From: Synechococcus sp. CS-1331
GTDB taxonomy: Bacteria > Cyanobacteriota > Cyanobacteriia > PCC-6307 > Cyanobiaceae
Assembly (NCBI GenBank): GCA_025127975.1
Contig: JAHLYQ010000019.1
Coordinates: forward strand, 1 to 48,438
DNA: 48,438 bases
Reading direction: 5' to 3'
Shown here: in pieces, positions 18,326 to 26,269 of the stretch
Numbering within the stretch: position 1 is the stretch's first letter
How the letters are laid out: each line of letters begins with the position of its first letter
Made by a program: the position numbers and the translations under genes
Notes under the pieces: generated by a model
Seen by the model: the letters and a program-made list of their open reading frames with translations, nothing else
Told to the model about the DNA's origin: nothing
Database searches by the model: none

Positions 18326-18904
18326 TCAGCCGGCCTGGAGCCCCTGCAGGGTTGCTAGTACCTCGGCGCTGTGGCCACTGGGCCGCACGGCCAGCCAGTT
18401 GGCCCGCAACACCCCGGCCGGATCGATCAAAAATGTGTGGCGTTGGGAGAAGGGCGCTATCCAGCTGCCATAGGCCCTACTGACTGTGCCGGCAGGATCC
18501 GAGAGCAGGGGGAAGGCCAGGCCCTCACTGCTGCAGAACTCAGCATGGGAGTCGGCGTCATCGGCACTGACACCTACAACCGCTGCCCCAGCGGCCTTGA
18601 AGGCAGCAAGATCGCGCTGGAAGCCACGGGCCTCGAGGGTGCAACCACCGGTGAAATCCCGGGGGTAAAAGTAGAGCACCAGCCAGCTGCCACCAAAATC
18701 AGCCAATTGCAGCCTGGTCTCCACGGCCTCCCCCTTGCCAGCTGGTGCGATGCCAGCCAGGCTGAAATCTGGCGCAGGCTGGTTCAATAGCGGCAAGGTT
18801 CCACCGATGGCGTCAGCCCGACGGGCGAACGACATCAAGCCGACACCACCTGCGGAGAGGGGGGCAAGGGCCGCCAATGCCTTCAGCAGTGCCCGGCGCC
18901 GCAT
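18326..18904 (-). CDS. Peroxiredoxin Q/BCP type with export signal
   Basis: A 192-residue thiol peroxidase. The peroxidatic cysteine is in FYPRDFTGGCTLEARGF. The resolving cysteine normally five residues later is replaced (CTLEAR), but another cysteine occurs in HAEFCSSEGL. The N-terminus MRRRALLKALAAL, followed by a hydrophobic stretch, resembles a twin-arginine or Sec signal, so the protein may work in the thylakoid lumen or periplasm, or stay anchored. It follows rpmB by only 7 bases on the same strand, suggesting cotranscription. It is convergent with csaB. Confidence 0.9.
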   Translation of the reverse strand: MRRRALLKALAALAPLSAGGVGLMSFARRADAIGGTLPLLNQPAPDFSLAGIAPAGKGEAVETRLQLADFGGSWLVLYFYPRDFTGGCTLEARGFQRDLAAFKAAGAAVVGVSADDADSHAEFCSSEGLAFPLLSDPAGTVSRAYGSWIAPFSQRHTFLIDPAGVLRANWLAVRPSGHSAEVLATLQGLQAG

Positions 18905-18911
18905 GGTCGGC

Positions 18912-19148
18912 TCAGATTTTGGCGAGGTTCACGCCGAGTTCCTTGGCGTAGGCACCCAGACCTTTTTTCTGGATGGTTTTGAGGGCGCGGGTACAAACGC
19001 GCAACTTGACAAACCGGTTGCCCTCGGCCCACCAAAGCCTGCGCTCCTGCAGGTTCACCTGTTGGAGCTTCTTGGTGCGCACATGGGAGTGCGATACGGC
19101 CATGCCGTTGTTGGCTCGCTTGCCAGTGAGCTCACAGACGCGGGACAT
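18912..19148 (-). CDS. rpmB: 50S ribosomal protein L28
   Basis: A 78-residue basic ribosomal protein. [20 protein letters not shown] and the internal [18 protein letters not shown] are the typical L28 pattern, and [16 protein letters not shown] closes the fold. The bacterial zinc-ribbon cysteines are partly missing, as in cyanobacterial and plastid forms. It is divergent from the ParA-like gene across 110 bases and is followed closely by prxQ. Confidence 0.97.
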   Translation of the reverse strand: MSRVCELTGKRANNGMAVSHSHVRTKKLQQVNLQERRLWWAEGNRFVKLRVCTRALKTIQKKGLGAYAKELGVNLAKI

Positions 19149-19258
19149 GACATCTATCTGAATTGACCCAACCCTACCAAACGGGTGCCCGTCAGGTGGC
19201 CGTGCTTACCGAAAAAACGGTTGGTTCAGGTTATGTTCCGACAAGTTGACGGTTTGCG

Positions 19259-19930
19259 GTGTTCATCACCGTTTCTGGCCAGAAGGGTGGGGTAGCCAAA
19301 ACCTGCACCAGCATTCACCTCGCCAGTGTGTGGGCCGCCAAGGGGCTATCTGTATGCGTTGTCGATGCCGATCGCAACCGCTCAGCCCTGGCCTATGCCA
19401 TCCGCGGCGAACTGCCCTTCTCGGTGGTGCCTGTAGAGGCGGCCGCCAAAGCCACTCGCTCAGCTGATGTGGTCATCACAGACGGCCAGGCCAGCAGCGA
19501 TGAAGAGGAATTACGCCATCTGGCGGTCGGATCGGATCTGGTGCTGCTTCCCACCTCTCCCAAGGCCAGGGCCGTGGAGCTGACCGTGGAACTGGCCAGG
19601 CTGCTGCAGATCGTGAAGGTACCCCATGCGGTTTTGTTGGTGAAGGTGGATACGCGTCAGCAGCGCGCAGCCGATGAAGCCAGAGCCGCACTGCAGACCT
19701 TTGGCCTGTCGGTGATGAGCAGTGAAATTCCCCTACTGGCAGCCTTTGACAAGGCTGAAAGCCTTGGCGTGGCTGTATTTGATGCGGCCGACGACCGGGG
19801 TCGCTCAGACCCCCGCCGCATGGCCGGCTGGTCGGCTTACCTATCCGTTGCCCAGGAGATCGAATGCCTGATTTCGAAGCCCTTGTCCGTCGTCAGCAGA
19901 AGCATCAATCCGCTGCCGATGAGCGCCTGA
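19259..19930 (+). CDS. ParA-like P-loop ATPase
   Basis: A 223-residue single-domain ParA/MinD-superfamily ATPase. The deviant Walker A motif is intact near residues 9-15 (KGGVAKT) with the signature lysine Lys9, followed by VVDADRNRSALAYAIRG and the Walker B-like strand VVITDGQASSDEEEL, then VLLPTSPKARAVELTV. Such ATPases position plasmids, chromosomes, carboxysomes or other cargo. No ParB or McdB partner is adjacent; instead a 68-residue membrane protein begins 67 bases before its stop in another frame. The start is GTG at 19259 (MFITVSGQKGG). Because of the retained Lys9 it is not of McdA type. Confidence 0.85.
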   Translation: MFITVSGQKGGVAKTCTSIHLASVWAAKGLSVCVVDADRNRSALAYAIRGELPFSVVPVEAAAKATRSADVVITDGQASSDEEELRHLAVGSDLVLLPTSPKARAVELTVELARLLQIVKVPHAVLLVKVDTRQQRAADEARAALQTFGLSVMSSEIPLLAAFDKAESLGVAVFDAADDRGRSDPRRMAGWSAYLSVAQEIECLISKPLSVVSRSINPLPMSA

Positions 19931-20070
19931 GCCTGCTGGAGCCCTCGACCGTCAGTGAGGCGATGGGGGCTCCGCTGGGATTTCTGGCCTTCGCCGGTGG
20001 CTTAGTAGGTGCCCTGATCGGTACGGCCGGAGTCCAATTTGCCCTGGCAAAGGGCTGGATCAGTTTTTAG
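19864..20070 (+). CDS. Small membrane protein overlapping the ParA-like gene
   Basis: A 68-residue frame with a charged N-terminal half (residues 1-35, EALVRRQQKHQSAADERL) and a C-terminal hydrophobic segment (about 38-60, LGFLAFAGGLVGALIGTAGV), ending in WISF. It overlaps the ParA-like gene by 67 bases in a different frame, an unusually long overlap for this compact genome. It may be a tail-anchored partner that brings the ATPase to a membrane, or the ParA reading frame may be extended past its natural end by a small indel. Function unknown. A later start (ATG near 19960) would remove most of the overlap but also the charged half. Confidence 0.65.
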   Translation: MPDFEALVRRQQKHQSAADERLSLLEPSTVSEAMGAPLGFLAFAGGLVGALIGTAGVQFALAKGWISF

Positions 20071-20085
20071 ACCCCGGCCTGTGGC

Positions 20086-21993
20086 CTACATGCCTCGCTG
20101 CATCAGTCGGCCCATCAGGTCCGCACTGCGCTGCTGGAAGCCGGCCAGCTGGTTTGGCTCCAGGCCCCCCACCGCCAGGCGTGCCATTTCGTAGAGGTGA
20201 CGACCCAGGTCATCGGCCAGTTGCTGGCTGGGCGAGCTGCCCCCCCCCGCGCCGGTGATCACCGCGCCGGCCGAGAGCTTGAGCAGGCCCTCCACCAGGG
20301 CGTGTTTGCGATTTACCAGCAGCACATGGTGGTCGGGCAGGCCTGGCAGTCGCTGCTCCATCAGGGCACCCATGTCGTTAAGGCGTCGCATCTGCTCCGG
20401 CAACAGGATCAGGGCCGCAGGGGCGTTGTCTCCCTTGAGGGCCTGCACCTGGATGGTCACCTTGTCGTTGGCCAGGGCAGCCTTGAACAGGTCGCGCAGT
20501 TTCTCGGAGTTGTCCTTGCCGTCCGCATCGGCCAGTTCACCCTCCTTTTCCTGCAGGGACTCATCAAGTTCACTGTCCACCCGCTGGAACTTGAGGTCTT
20601 CGTGGCGATATTCGAGCCAGGGAATGAACTGGGTATCGATGAAAGTGTCAGCAAGTAACACCTCGGCTCCTTGGCTTTTCCACAGGGCGAGGGCACCTGC
20701 CTGGCCGGCCTCATCGGTGCAGTAAAGAATGCGCTTGGCGTTGGCGCCCTCGAGACGGCTGCGGTAGCCCGCCAGGGTGGTGTATGCCTTGCCCCCCTCC
20801 CCTGGAATCGGATCGGGGTTTTCGCCTTCTGCAGCCGCAGCGCTCGTGCCATAGAGCACCAGTTCGGCCACCTGGTCGGCAAATTTGTCATCCTCCATGG
20901 CACCGATTTTGATGAAAGGCGCCACCGACTCCCAGATCTCGGCGTAGCGCTTGGGGTCATCTCGATACAGCTCCTTGAGGCGATCACCCACCTTCTTGGC
21001 CACGAAGCCGCCGATTGAACGCACCCGCCGATCGGTCTGTAGGGCCGAGCGGCTCACGTTCAGCGGAATGTCGGGGGAATCGATCACACCACGCAGGGGC
21101 AGGAGGTAGCGGGGCACCACCTCCTTGATTGAGTCGCTAACGAAGACGTTGTTGCAGTAGAGCTTGATCTCACCCTTTTCCCAGTCGGCCCGACCGCTTG
21201 ATTTTGGGAAATAGAGGATGCCCTGCAGGTTGTAGGGGTAGTCGGTATTGAGGTGCACCCAGAGCAGGGGGTCACCCTGGAAAGGGTAGAGGTAGCGATA
21301 GAGCTCGATGTAGTCGTTGTCGCTGAGCTCACGGGCGCTCTGCCGCCAGGGGGCTTGACGCTTGTTGACTGTTTCACCCTCGAGTTGGACCTCCACCGGC
21401 AGGAAGTCGCAATAGGTGGTGATCAGAGTGCGGATTCTGGAAGGCTCGATGTATTCAAGCTCCTCCTCCATCAGGTGCAAAATCACATCGGTGCCCGGCT
21501 CACTGCGCTCGGCCGCCTCCAGACTGAAGTTGGGGGAGCCATCACAGCTCCAGCGCACCGCCTCGGAGTCCCCACGGGCGGAGAGGGTCACCAGCTCCAC
21601 CTGCTTGGCCACCATGAAGCTGGAATAGAAACCCAGGCCGAAATGGCCAATGATTGCGTCGTTTTCCCCCTTGTATTTCTCAAGGAAATCTTCCGCGCTT
21701 GAAAAAGCCACTTGGTTGATGTAGCGCTTGACCTCATCGGCGCTCATGCCGATGCCGTTGTCTGAAATGGTGAGGGTGCTCTTCTCGCGATCAATACGAA
21801 TCGCAATCCTGGCTTCCGGGCCCTCGCTGCAGTCGCCGGCCATGGCGGCCATGCGTCGCTTACTGATCGCATCGACCCCATTGCTCACGAGTTCCCTCAG
21901 GAAAACCTCGTGGCCGCTGTAGACGGCCTTCTTGATGATCGGGAAAATGTTTTCGGTGTGGATCTGGATCTGACCCTGTTCTGCCTGCAACAC
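20086..21993 (-). CDS. htpG: Chaperone HtpG (Hsp90)
   Basis: A 635-residue Hsp90. The N-terminal ATPase has FLRELVSNGVDAISKRR, TISDNGIGMS and GHFGLGFYSSFMVAKQVE, the Bergerat-fold motifs. The middle domain carries RGVIDSPDIPLNVSRSALQ. The C-terminal dimerisation domain is shorter and cyanobacterial in character. I use GTG at 21993, so the protein opens VLQAEQGQIQIHTENIFP, near the family start; an in-frame TTG at 22047 would add 18 residues without family support. It is convergent with the small membrane-protein gene and divergent from the DUF3598 gene. Confidence 0.93.
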   Translation of the reverse strand: MLQAEQGQIQIHTENIFPIIKKAVYSGHEVFLRELVSNGVDAISKRRMAAMAGDCSEGPEARIAIRIDREKSTLTISDNGIGMSADEVKRYINQVAFSSAEDFLEKYKGENDAIIGHFGLGFYSSFMVAKQVELVTLSARGDSEAVRWSCDGSPNFSLEAAERSEPGTDVILHLMEEELEYIEPSRIRTLITTYCDFLPVEVQLEGETVNKRQAPWRQSARELSDNDYIELYRYLYPFQGDPLLWVHLNTDYPYNLQGILYFPKSSGRADWEKGEIKLYCNNVFVSDSIKEVVPRYLLPLRGVIDSPDIPLNVSRSALQTDRRVRSIGGFVAKKVGDRLKELYRDDPKRYAEIWESVAPFIKIGAMEDDKFADQVAELVLYGTSAAAAEGENPDPIPGEGGKAYTTLAGYRSRLEGANAKRILYCTDEAGQAGALALWKSQGAEVLLADTFIDTQFIPWLEYRHEDLKFQRVDSELDESLQEKEGELADADGKDNSEKLRDLFKAALANDKVTIQVQALKGDNAPAALILLPEQMRRLNDMGALMEQRLPGLPDHHVLLVNRKHALVEGLLKLSAGAVITGAGGGSSPSQQLADDLGRHLYEMARLAVGGLEPNQLAGFQQRSADLMGRLMQRGM

Positions 21994-22132
21994 GATCCAA
22001 CTTGATGGAGATACCCCAGATTCCAACGATTCGGGCCCTGCCGCCAAGGGGGGGCGATGGGCAGGAAACCGCCCCCCTGGCTGGCGCCCCTGGACGCTGC
22101 CTACGCTCTATGCCTCCCAAGCAGTCATCGTG

Positions 22133-22870
22133 ATGACCAGCCAATGGCAGAATTTTCTGCGCAACCAGGGGGAGTGGCACGGATCCTTCGCCACCATCAA
22201 CCTGGCTGGGGAAATCGAGAAGGAATCTGCCTCGGTGCTCTCGCTCGAGAGCGCAGAAGAAGATCGGCTGGTTCGCTTTCGCTTGCGCCGCTTTGGTCCT
22301 GAAGGCAAAGGCGCTGAGCCGATCAGTGATCACCAGCAGGACTACCGCAGCCTTGGACGCCAGGCCGTGTTCTTTGCCAGCGGGACCTTCTGCAAGGGCT
22401 CACTGCAACTGGCACCCCAAACCCCATTCGCAGCTGAATACGGCTTCATCGACGCCAACCGCCGCCATCGCCTGGTGCAGCTGTATGACGTCGCCGGCCG
22501 CCCCAGCAGCCTGGTGCTGATTCGGGAATTTCGAGCCGGTAGCGGGGCCAGTGAGCGGCCGCCCCTTGAAGCCGAACAACTCCTTGGCCACTGGCGGGGA
22601 GTTCGGGCCACGGTTTCAGCCGACTGGGCCGAACCCGAGCTAAGCGAGTGCAGCACCAGTTTTGCTGGCAGCGACCTGGAAGCTGCGCAACTGTTGCCCG
22701 ATGGTGGCTATAGCCGCCGTCCAGATCAGGTGAGTCACCGCGAGGCCTTCAGCGTCGAGGCCGGCTGGCTCAGCGGGCCCGATCGGCTGGAGCGTCTGGT
22801 TCGTTACTACGACGCCAGTGGGGCCTGGCTATCCGCCTGCCATGAGCTGCTCAACCGCCATGGGGGGTGA
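22133..22870 (+). CDS. DUF3598 family protein
   Basis: A 245-residue soluble protein opening with MTSQWQNFLRNQGEWHGSFA, the DUF3598 signature in cyanobacteria. The family is predicted to have a lipocalin-like beta-barrel made of two similar halves; here WHGSFATIN near residue 16 and LLGHWRGVRATV near residue 150 look like the two repeat starts. No enzymatic role is known; some related cyanobacterial proteins have been linked to phycobiliproteins or pigment binding, which I treat as speculation here. The ATG at 22133 directly follows a GTG (22130). Its stop abuts the convergent DCC gene without any gap. Confidence 0.8.
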   Translation: MTSQWQNFLRNQGEWHGSFATINLAGEIEKESASVLSLESAEEDRLVRFRLRRFGPEGKGAEPISDHQQDYRSLGRQAVFFASGTFCKGSLQLAPQTPFAAEYGFIDANRRHRLVQLYDVAGRPSSLVLIREFRAGSGASERPPLEAEQLLGHWRGVRATVSADWAEPELSECSTSFAGSDLEAAQLLPDGGYSRRPDQVSHREAFSVEAGWLSGPDRLERLVRYYDASGAWLSACHELLNRHGG

Positions 22871-23293
22871 TCAGGCGCCTGCGTCGGGCCGGGGGGCCAG
22901 CTGGTCTGGATCCGCCGGTAGGCCCCCCAGCCCCAGGGCAACACGACGGGCGAGCAGCAGCAGGGGATAGAGCCGCCGCGCTCGCGCCGGGCTAGCCAGT
23001 AGGGGGGCGAGCAGCTGCAACAGGCTGGCGCTCGGGTTCATGCGGGCACAGAGCCACTGGATCGCCGCCGCACCGTGGAGCTGCTGCTCACCGACGATCA
23101 GAAACGCCCCATCCCGCAGGTGGAGGCCGCCCTGCTGCAGCCGCCGGCGCAGCTCCGCATCGGCGCGGCCATCGCGAATTTCCAAGCCGGCAATTCCGCT
23201 GCGCAGCTCACTGAGCTCGGCGAAATGGCGGCAGAAGGGGCAGCCGCCATCGAAAACCAGCACCGCGGAGGCATGGGGATTGGCGTCCTTCAC
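22871..23293 (-). CDS. DCC family thiol-disulfide oxidoreductase-like protein (DUF393)
   Basis: A 140-residue protein with VLVFDGGCPFCRHFAELSEL near the N-terminus. The D-x-x-C-x-x-C pattern is the hallmark of the DCC/DUF393 family, which has a thioredoxin-like fold and unproven redox function. A hydrophobic, arginine-rich C-terminal half follows. The GTG start at 23293 is set by the GTGA overlap with the stop of the 4Fe-4S ferredoxin gene, so the two are likely coupled. It is the last gene of a minus-strand chain that starts with a 2Fe-2S ferredoxin. Confidence 0.83.
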   Translation of the reverse strand: MKDANPHASAVLVFDGGCPFCRHFAELSELRSGIAGLEIRDGRADAELRRRLQQGGLHLRDGAFLIVGEQQLHGAAAIQWLCARMNPSASLLQLLAPLLASPARARRLYPLLLLARRVALGLGGLPADPDQLAPRPDAGA

Positions 23294-23514
23294 CCGCCCT
23301 GTTGCAGTTCGGGTTTTTCCTCGGCCAGAATTGCCCCTGCCACCGGGCACACCTGCAGGCAGATGCCGCAGTCAATGCAGGTGTCGAAATCAATCCAGTA
23401 GTAGGGGGTGCCCTTGATGTTGGCGCCCTTACCGGGATGGATGCAGGCCACCGGGCAGGCATCCACGCAGTCGGCGACGCCCTCGCATACGGCCGTGACG
23501 ATCGTGTGGGCCAT
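23290..23514 (-). CDS. Bacterial-type 4Fe-4S (7Fe/8Fe) ferredoxin
   Basis: A 74-residue ferredoxin with two cluster regions. The C-terminal one is canonical (C-x2-C-x2-C-x3-CP in CIDCGICLQVCPV). The N-terminal one has Cys residues in CEGVADCVDACPVACIHPG with a C-x5-C-x3-CP pattern, as in ferredoxins that bind one 3Fe-4S or 4Fe-4S and one 4Fe-4S cluster. The ATG at 23514 (MAHTIVTAVCEG) is the usual family start; an in-frame codon four residues earlier is also possible. Redox partners are unknown. It lies between hisZ (29 bases upstream) and the DCC gene (4-base overlap). Confidence 0.92.
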   Translation of the reverse strand: MAHTIVTAVCEGVADCVDACPVACIHPGKGANIKGTPYYWIDFDTCIDCGICLQVCPVAGAILAEEKPELQQGG

Positions 23515-23543
23515 GTAGACCAGCAAATCGGGCAGGTCGAATC

Positions 23544-24728
23544 CTAGGGAGTGGGCCCGAGCCAGCGGGTCGCAGTGCAGCCCCGTTGGATCGCAACGGC
23601 CTCAGCCCCGCTCCTGGTGGCACAGGGCTGGTGCAGAAGCTCGGCCCGTTCGCCCCGCTGATGGAACTCCTGCAAAGCAGCCAGGGCAGCCTCGAGCTGG
23701 GAGGGCTCCTGGAAGCTCACCAGGGTTGTGTCGGGCCGGTTCGGGGCGGTGACTTCAGTGCCCAAGAGCTCCCGGATGGCCCCAACCTCAAAACTGAAGC
23801 CCATCCCGCCGGGCTCGCCGCCGAAGCGCCCCACCAGAGCGTCGTAACGCCCGCCGCTGGCGATGGCTACCGGAGCATCGGCACCCTGACAGACAAGCTG
23901 CAGCACCAGGCCGTCATAGAGGTCGTAGTGGGGCTGAAAACTGGGATCCAGCTGCAGGGCAATACCGTGGCGCCTAGCCAACGGCGCGATCACCGTGATG
24001 GTGGCGGCCAGTTCGTTCAGCACTGGCGAGGGGCCCAACTGCTGCTCCAGTTGGTAGAGCACCTGCTCAGGCTCGCCCCGTAACCGCATCAATTGTTGGA
24101 GCGCCTGGCCCTGGTAGCCAGGCAACTGCAGCCGGCCCAGGGCCACGGGGTCAAAGCTGGTCAGGGCTTTTCGAGTGGCTGTGCGCTGCCTGTCGGGCAC
24201 CTGGTCAAGCAGGGCCGAAAGCAGGCCGTGGTGGCCGAGCAGCAGGCGGGGGCGCTGGGCTGCGGCAATCTTGAGTTGCTGTAGGCAGGCCAGCAACAGG
24301 GCAAGCAGTTCCACATCGCCGGCGCTGGACCCCGGACCTGCGGCCCCCAGCAGCTCGACACCACTCTGCAACCTCTCCTCGAGCCGGTGCTGGCCCCCAT
24401 CACCGCTGGCACAACGGAAGACCACCCCACTGCTCCACAGCCGCAGCGGACGCGGCCGAGCGGCCAGGCGGGTGCAGGCAGCCCTGGCAATTGAGGCAGT
24501 CATCTCTGGCCGCAGCCCCAGGGGTTCGGCTGCGGCCAGTCGCACCAACTCCAGCTGGTTGATGCCACCGCCGGCCGCCAGGGTCTCCAGCCGCTCCACG
24601 GCGGGGGGAGCCACTTCGGCGTAACCCCAGAGGCGGTAGACCTGGGCCAGCTGCTCACAGAGCCAGCGGTTGCTCTCCACCTCCCTGGGGTTCAGATCCC
24701 GGGCGCCAGGGGCGGGTTGCAGGGCCAT
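23544..24728 (-). CDS. hisZ: ATP phosphoribosyltransferase regulatory subunit HisZ
   Basis: A 394-residue paralogue of histidyl-tRNA synthetase that pairs with the short HisG to form the first enzyme of histidine synthesis. Seen: PAPGARDLNPREVESNRWL, GYAEVAPPAVERLETLA, PLGLRPEMTASIARAA and the class II synthetase-like SGGRYDALVGRFGGEPGGMGF. The anticodon-binding domain is missing and replaced by a short C-terminal region, as expected for HisZ and unlike HisS. It lies 30 bases after suhB. HisG is not in the window. Confidence 0.92.
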   Translation of the reverse strand: MALQPAPGARDLNPREVESNRWLCEQLAQVYRLWGYAEVAPPAVERLETLAAGGGINQLELVRLAAAEPLGLRPEMTASIARAACTRLAARPRPLRLWSSGVVFRCASGDGGQHRLEERLQSGVELLGAAGPGSSAGDVELLALLLACLQQLKIAAAQRPRLLLGHHGLLSALLDQVPDRQRTATRKALTSFDPVALGRLQLPGYQGQALQQLMRLRGEPEQVLYQLEQQLGPSPVLNELAATITVIAPLARRHGIALQLDPSFQPHYDLYDGLVLQLVCQGADAPVAIASGGRYDALVGRFGGEPGGMGFSFEVGAIRELLGTEVTAPNRPDTTLVSFQEPSQLEAALAALQEFHQRGERAELLHQPCATRSGAEAVAIQRGCTATRWLGPTP

Positions 24729-24758
24729 GGAGCGCCGGAGGCAAAAGAAACGTCGATC

Positions 24759-25670
24759 CTATGGAGTTGGCATCTGGCAACCCCCATCCAGCTCAGGAGC
24801 GCCATAGCTGGCACCCCTGAGGGGGAGGCAGGCAGCCAGGCCAGCCACTAGCGCCTGGCGGAGGGCAGGGGTACAGGCGATCAGGCAACCGCTGGCCAGA
24901 TCCACCGGGCTGCCGTCATAGGAGCAAACAACCCCGCCGGCCTGCTCCACCAGGGGGATACCAGCCGCCAGGTCCCATGGGGAGAGGCCCCTTTCCCAGT
25001 AGCCGTCTACACGGCCCTCGGCCACGAAGGCCAGATCCACCGCAGCAGCGCCCGCCCGCCTGACGCCCCTGGTTCGGTGGGTGAACCAGGCGAACTCGGC
25101 ATAGTTGTTATCCAGGCGGGTAATGCGGTCGTAGGCAAAGCCCGTGACCAAAAGGGAGCTGGCCAGCTCCTGGCAATCACTGACCCGGATCGGACTGTCG
25201 TTATTCCAGGCCCCCAGTCCCGGTGCGGCCCAATAGAACTGCTGGAGGGCAGGAGCCGCCAGGGCTCCCAGCAGGGGGCGACCATTCCAGGTAAGACCCA
25301 CCGAGGTGCCAAAAAATGGATAGCGATGGGCGTAGTTGGTGGTGCCGTCGAGGGGATCAACGCACCATTCAAGGGGTGAACTCTGGCCGAGGCGGCGTCC
25401 ACTTTCCTCAGCCAGAACGCCAAGCTCGGGTGTGGCCTCAGCCAGCACGGCCAGCACGGCCTCTTCAGCGGCGAAATCGGCCTCGGTGACCAGATTTCCA
25501 GCAGAACCCTTTTCCTGGATGCGCTCCAGCCGGCCGAAGTGGTGCAGCAACACGCGAGATCCAGCCGTCGCCGCCTGGCGAGCCACCTCCGCAAAGCGCT
25601 CTATTTCCCACACCGCCAGCCCCGAATCCCGCCAGGCCTGCTCGCTGACACTGTTGGGACAGGCGCTCAT
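24759..25670 (-). CDS. suhB: Inositol monophosphatase family protein
   Basis: A 303-residue Li-sensitive, Mg-dependent phosphatase of the IMPase superfamily. Metal ligands are seen in VLAEESGRR, in WCVDPLDGTTNYAHRYPFFG, and in SPWDLAAGIPLVEQAGG near the C-terminus. Substrates could be inositol phosphate, sugar phosphates or related compounds; the sequence alone does not decide. Its ATG overlaps the stop of the upstream ferredoxin gene (ATGA), and hisZ follows after 30 bases. Confidence 0.92.
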   Translation of the reverse strand: MSACPNSVSEQAWRDSGLAVWEIERFAEVARQAATAGSRVLLHHFGRLERIQEKGSAGNLVTEADFAAEEAVLAVLAEATPELGVLAEESGRRLGQSSPLEWCVDPLDGTTNYAHRYPFFGTSVGLTWNGRPLLGALAAPALQQFYWAAPGLGAWNNDSPIRVSDCQELASSLLVTGFAYDRITRLDNNYAEFAWFTHRTRGVRRAGAAAVDLAFVAEGRVDGYWERGLSPWDLAAGIPLVEQAGGVVCSYDGSPVDLASGCLIACTPALRQALVAGLAACLPLRGASYGAPELDGGCQMPTP

Positions 25671-26047
25671 TCCTCCTCCAACGGCAGGGCCGCACGCACC
25701 GTTCCTCGGCCGAAATGGCGACCAAATTGGAGTTCGTAAACTTCATCCTCGTCCTGGGTTTCCACCTCCAGTGGTCCGGTGGCGCGAGCCACGCAGAGCA
25801 AGCCGTAGCCGCGTTTACGCAGGTCGTGGGAAAGGCCAAGGGCTTCCCGCTGGTCAATTTCACCGTGAAGCACTCTCACGGCACAGGCCGTGCAGCATCC
25901 ATTGCGGCAACTAAAAGGCAGGGGATCACCCTGGCGCTCGAAACTGGCAAGGATGTAGTCGCCCTCGACCACCTCATGGCGAATCGAGCGTCCGCTTTGG
26001 CGCCAGTGCACGGTTATTGGATGGCTGACGATGGGGCTGCTACTCAT
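25667..26047 (-). CDS. [2Fe-2S] ferredoxin, divergent type
   Basis: A 126-residue ferredoxin. The C-x4-C-x2-C motif is present in SCRNGCCTACAVRVL and the fourth cysteine in GLLCVARATG, with an extra cysteine adjacent to the second ligand. A C-terminal extension of about 30 residues (FGRHFGRGTVRAALPLEEE) is not part of a standard PetF. Its role is unknown; cyanobacteria have several such low-abundance ferredoxins. The ATG at 26047 (MSSSPIVSHPITVHW) is chosen because longer versions would run into the tRNA-Ser gene. It heads a chain with suhB, hisZ, a 4Fe-4S ferredoxin and a DCC protein. Confidence 0.9.
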   Translation of the reverse strand: MSSSPIVSHPITVHWRQSGRSIRHEVVEGDYILASFERQGDPLPFSCRNGCCTACAVRVLHGEIDQREALGLSHDLRKRGYGLLCVARATGPLEVETQDEDEVYELQFGRHFGRGTVRAALPLEEE

Positions 26048-26085
26048 GCTGCTATATTGCCATCTGGTTGCCCCATTTTGCCCCT

Positions 26086-26172
26086 GGAGAGGTGGCCGAG
26101 TGGTCGAAGGCGCAGCACTGGAAATGCTGTATAGGGGCAACTCTATCGAGGGTTCGAATCCCTCCCTCTCCG
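26086..26172 (+). tRNA. tRNA-Ser (anticodon GGA)
   Basis: An 87-base class II tRNA. The acceptor stem GGAGAGG pairs with CCTCTCC at 26165-26171, with discriminator G at 26172. The anticodon loop CTGGAAA in the arm CAGCA-CTGGAAA-TGCTG reads GGA, which decodes UCC and UCU. A long variable arm (TATAGGGGCAACTCTA) follows, as expected for serine, then the T arm with GGTTCGAATCC. CCA is not encoded. Confidence 0.97.
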
Positions 26173-26179
26173 TATAAAC

Positions 26180-26204
26180 AAGCCGGCCTTTGAGCCGGCT
26201 TTTT
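26180..26204 (+). terminator. Intrinsic terminator of tRNA-Ser
   Basis: A GC-rich stem AGCCGGC / GCCGGCT with a 6-base loop (CTTTGA) is followed by a run of T, 8 bases after the tRNA. Read on the other strand it also has a T-containing tail, so it may serve the convergent pst operon as well. Confidence 0.9.
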
Positions 26205-26269
26205 CCCATTAAGTTTTGGGCATAGCTGCCTTAGGCACGCTGGCTTGCACAGGCAGATCACTTGAGCAT

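Noticed and set aside
19259..20070. McdA/McdB carboxysome-positioning pair
   Set aside because: The Walker A signature lysine is present, which McdA lacks, and the small neighbour is a membrane protein unlike McdB. No carboxysome genes are near.
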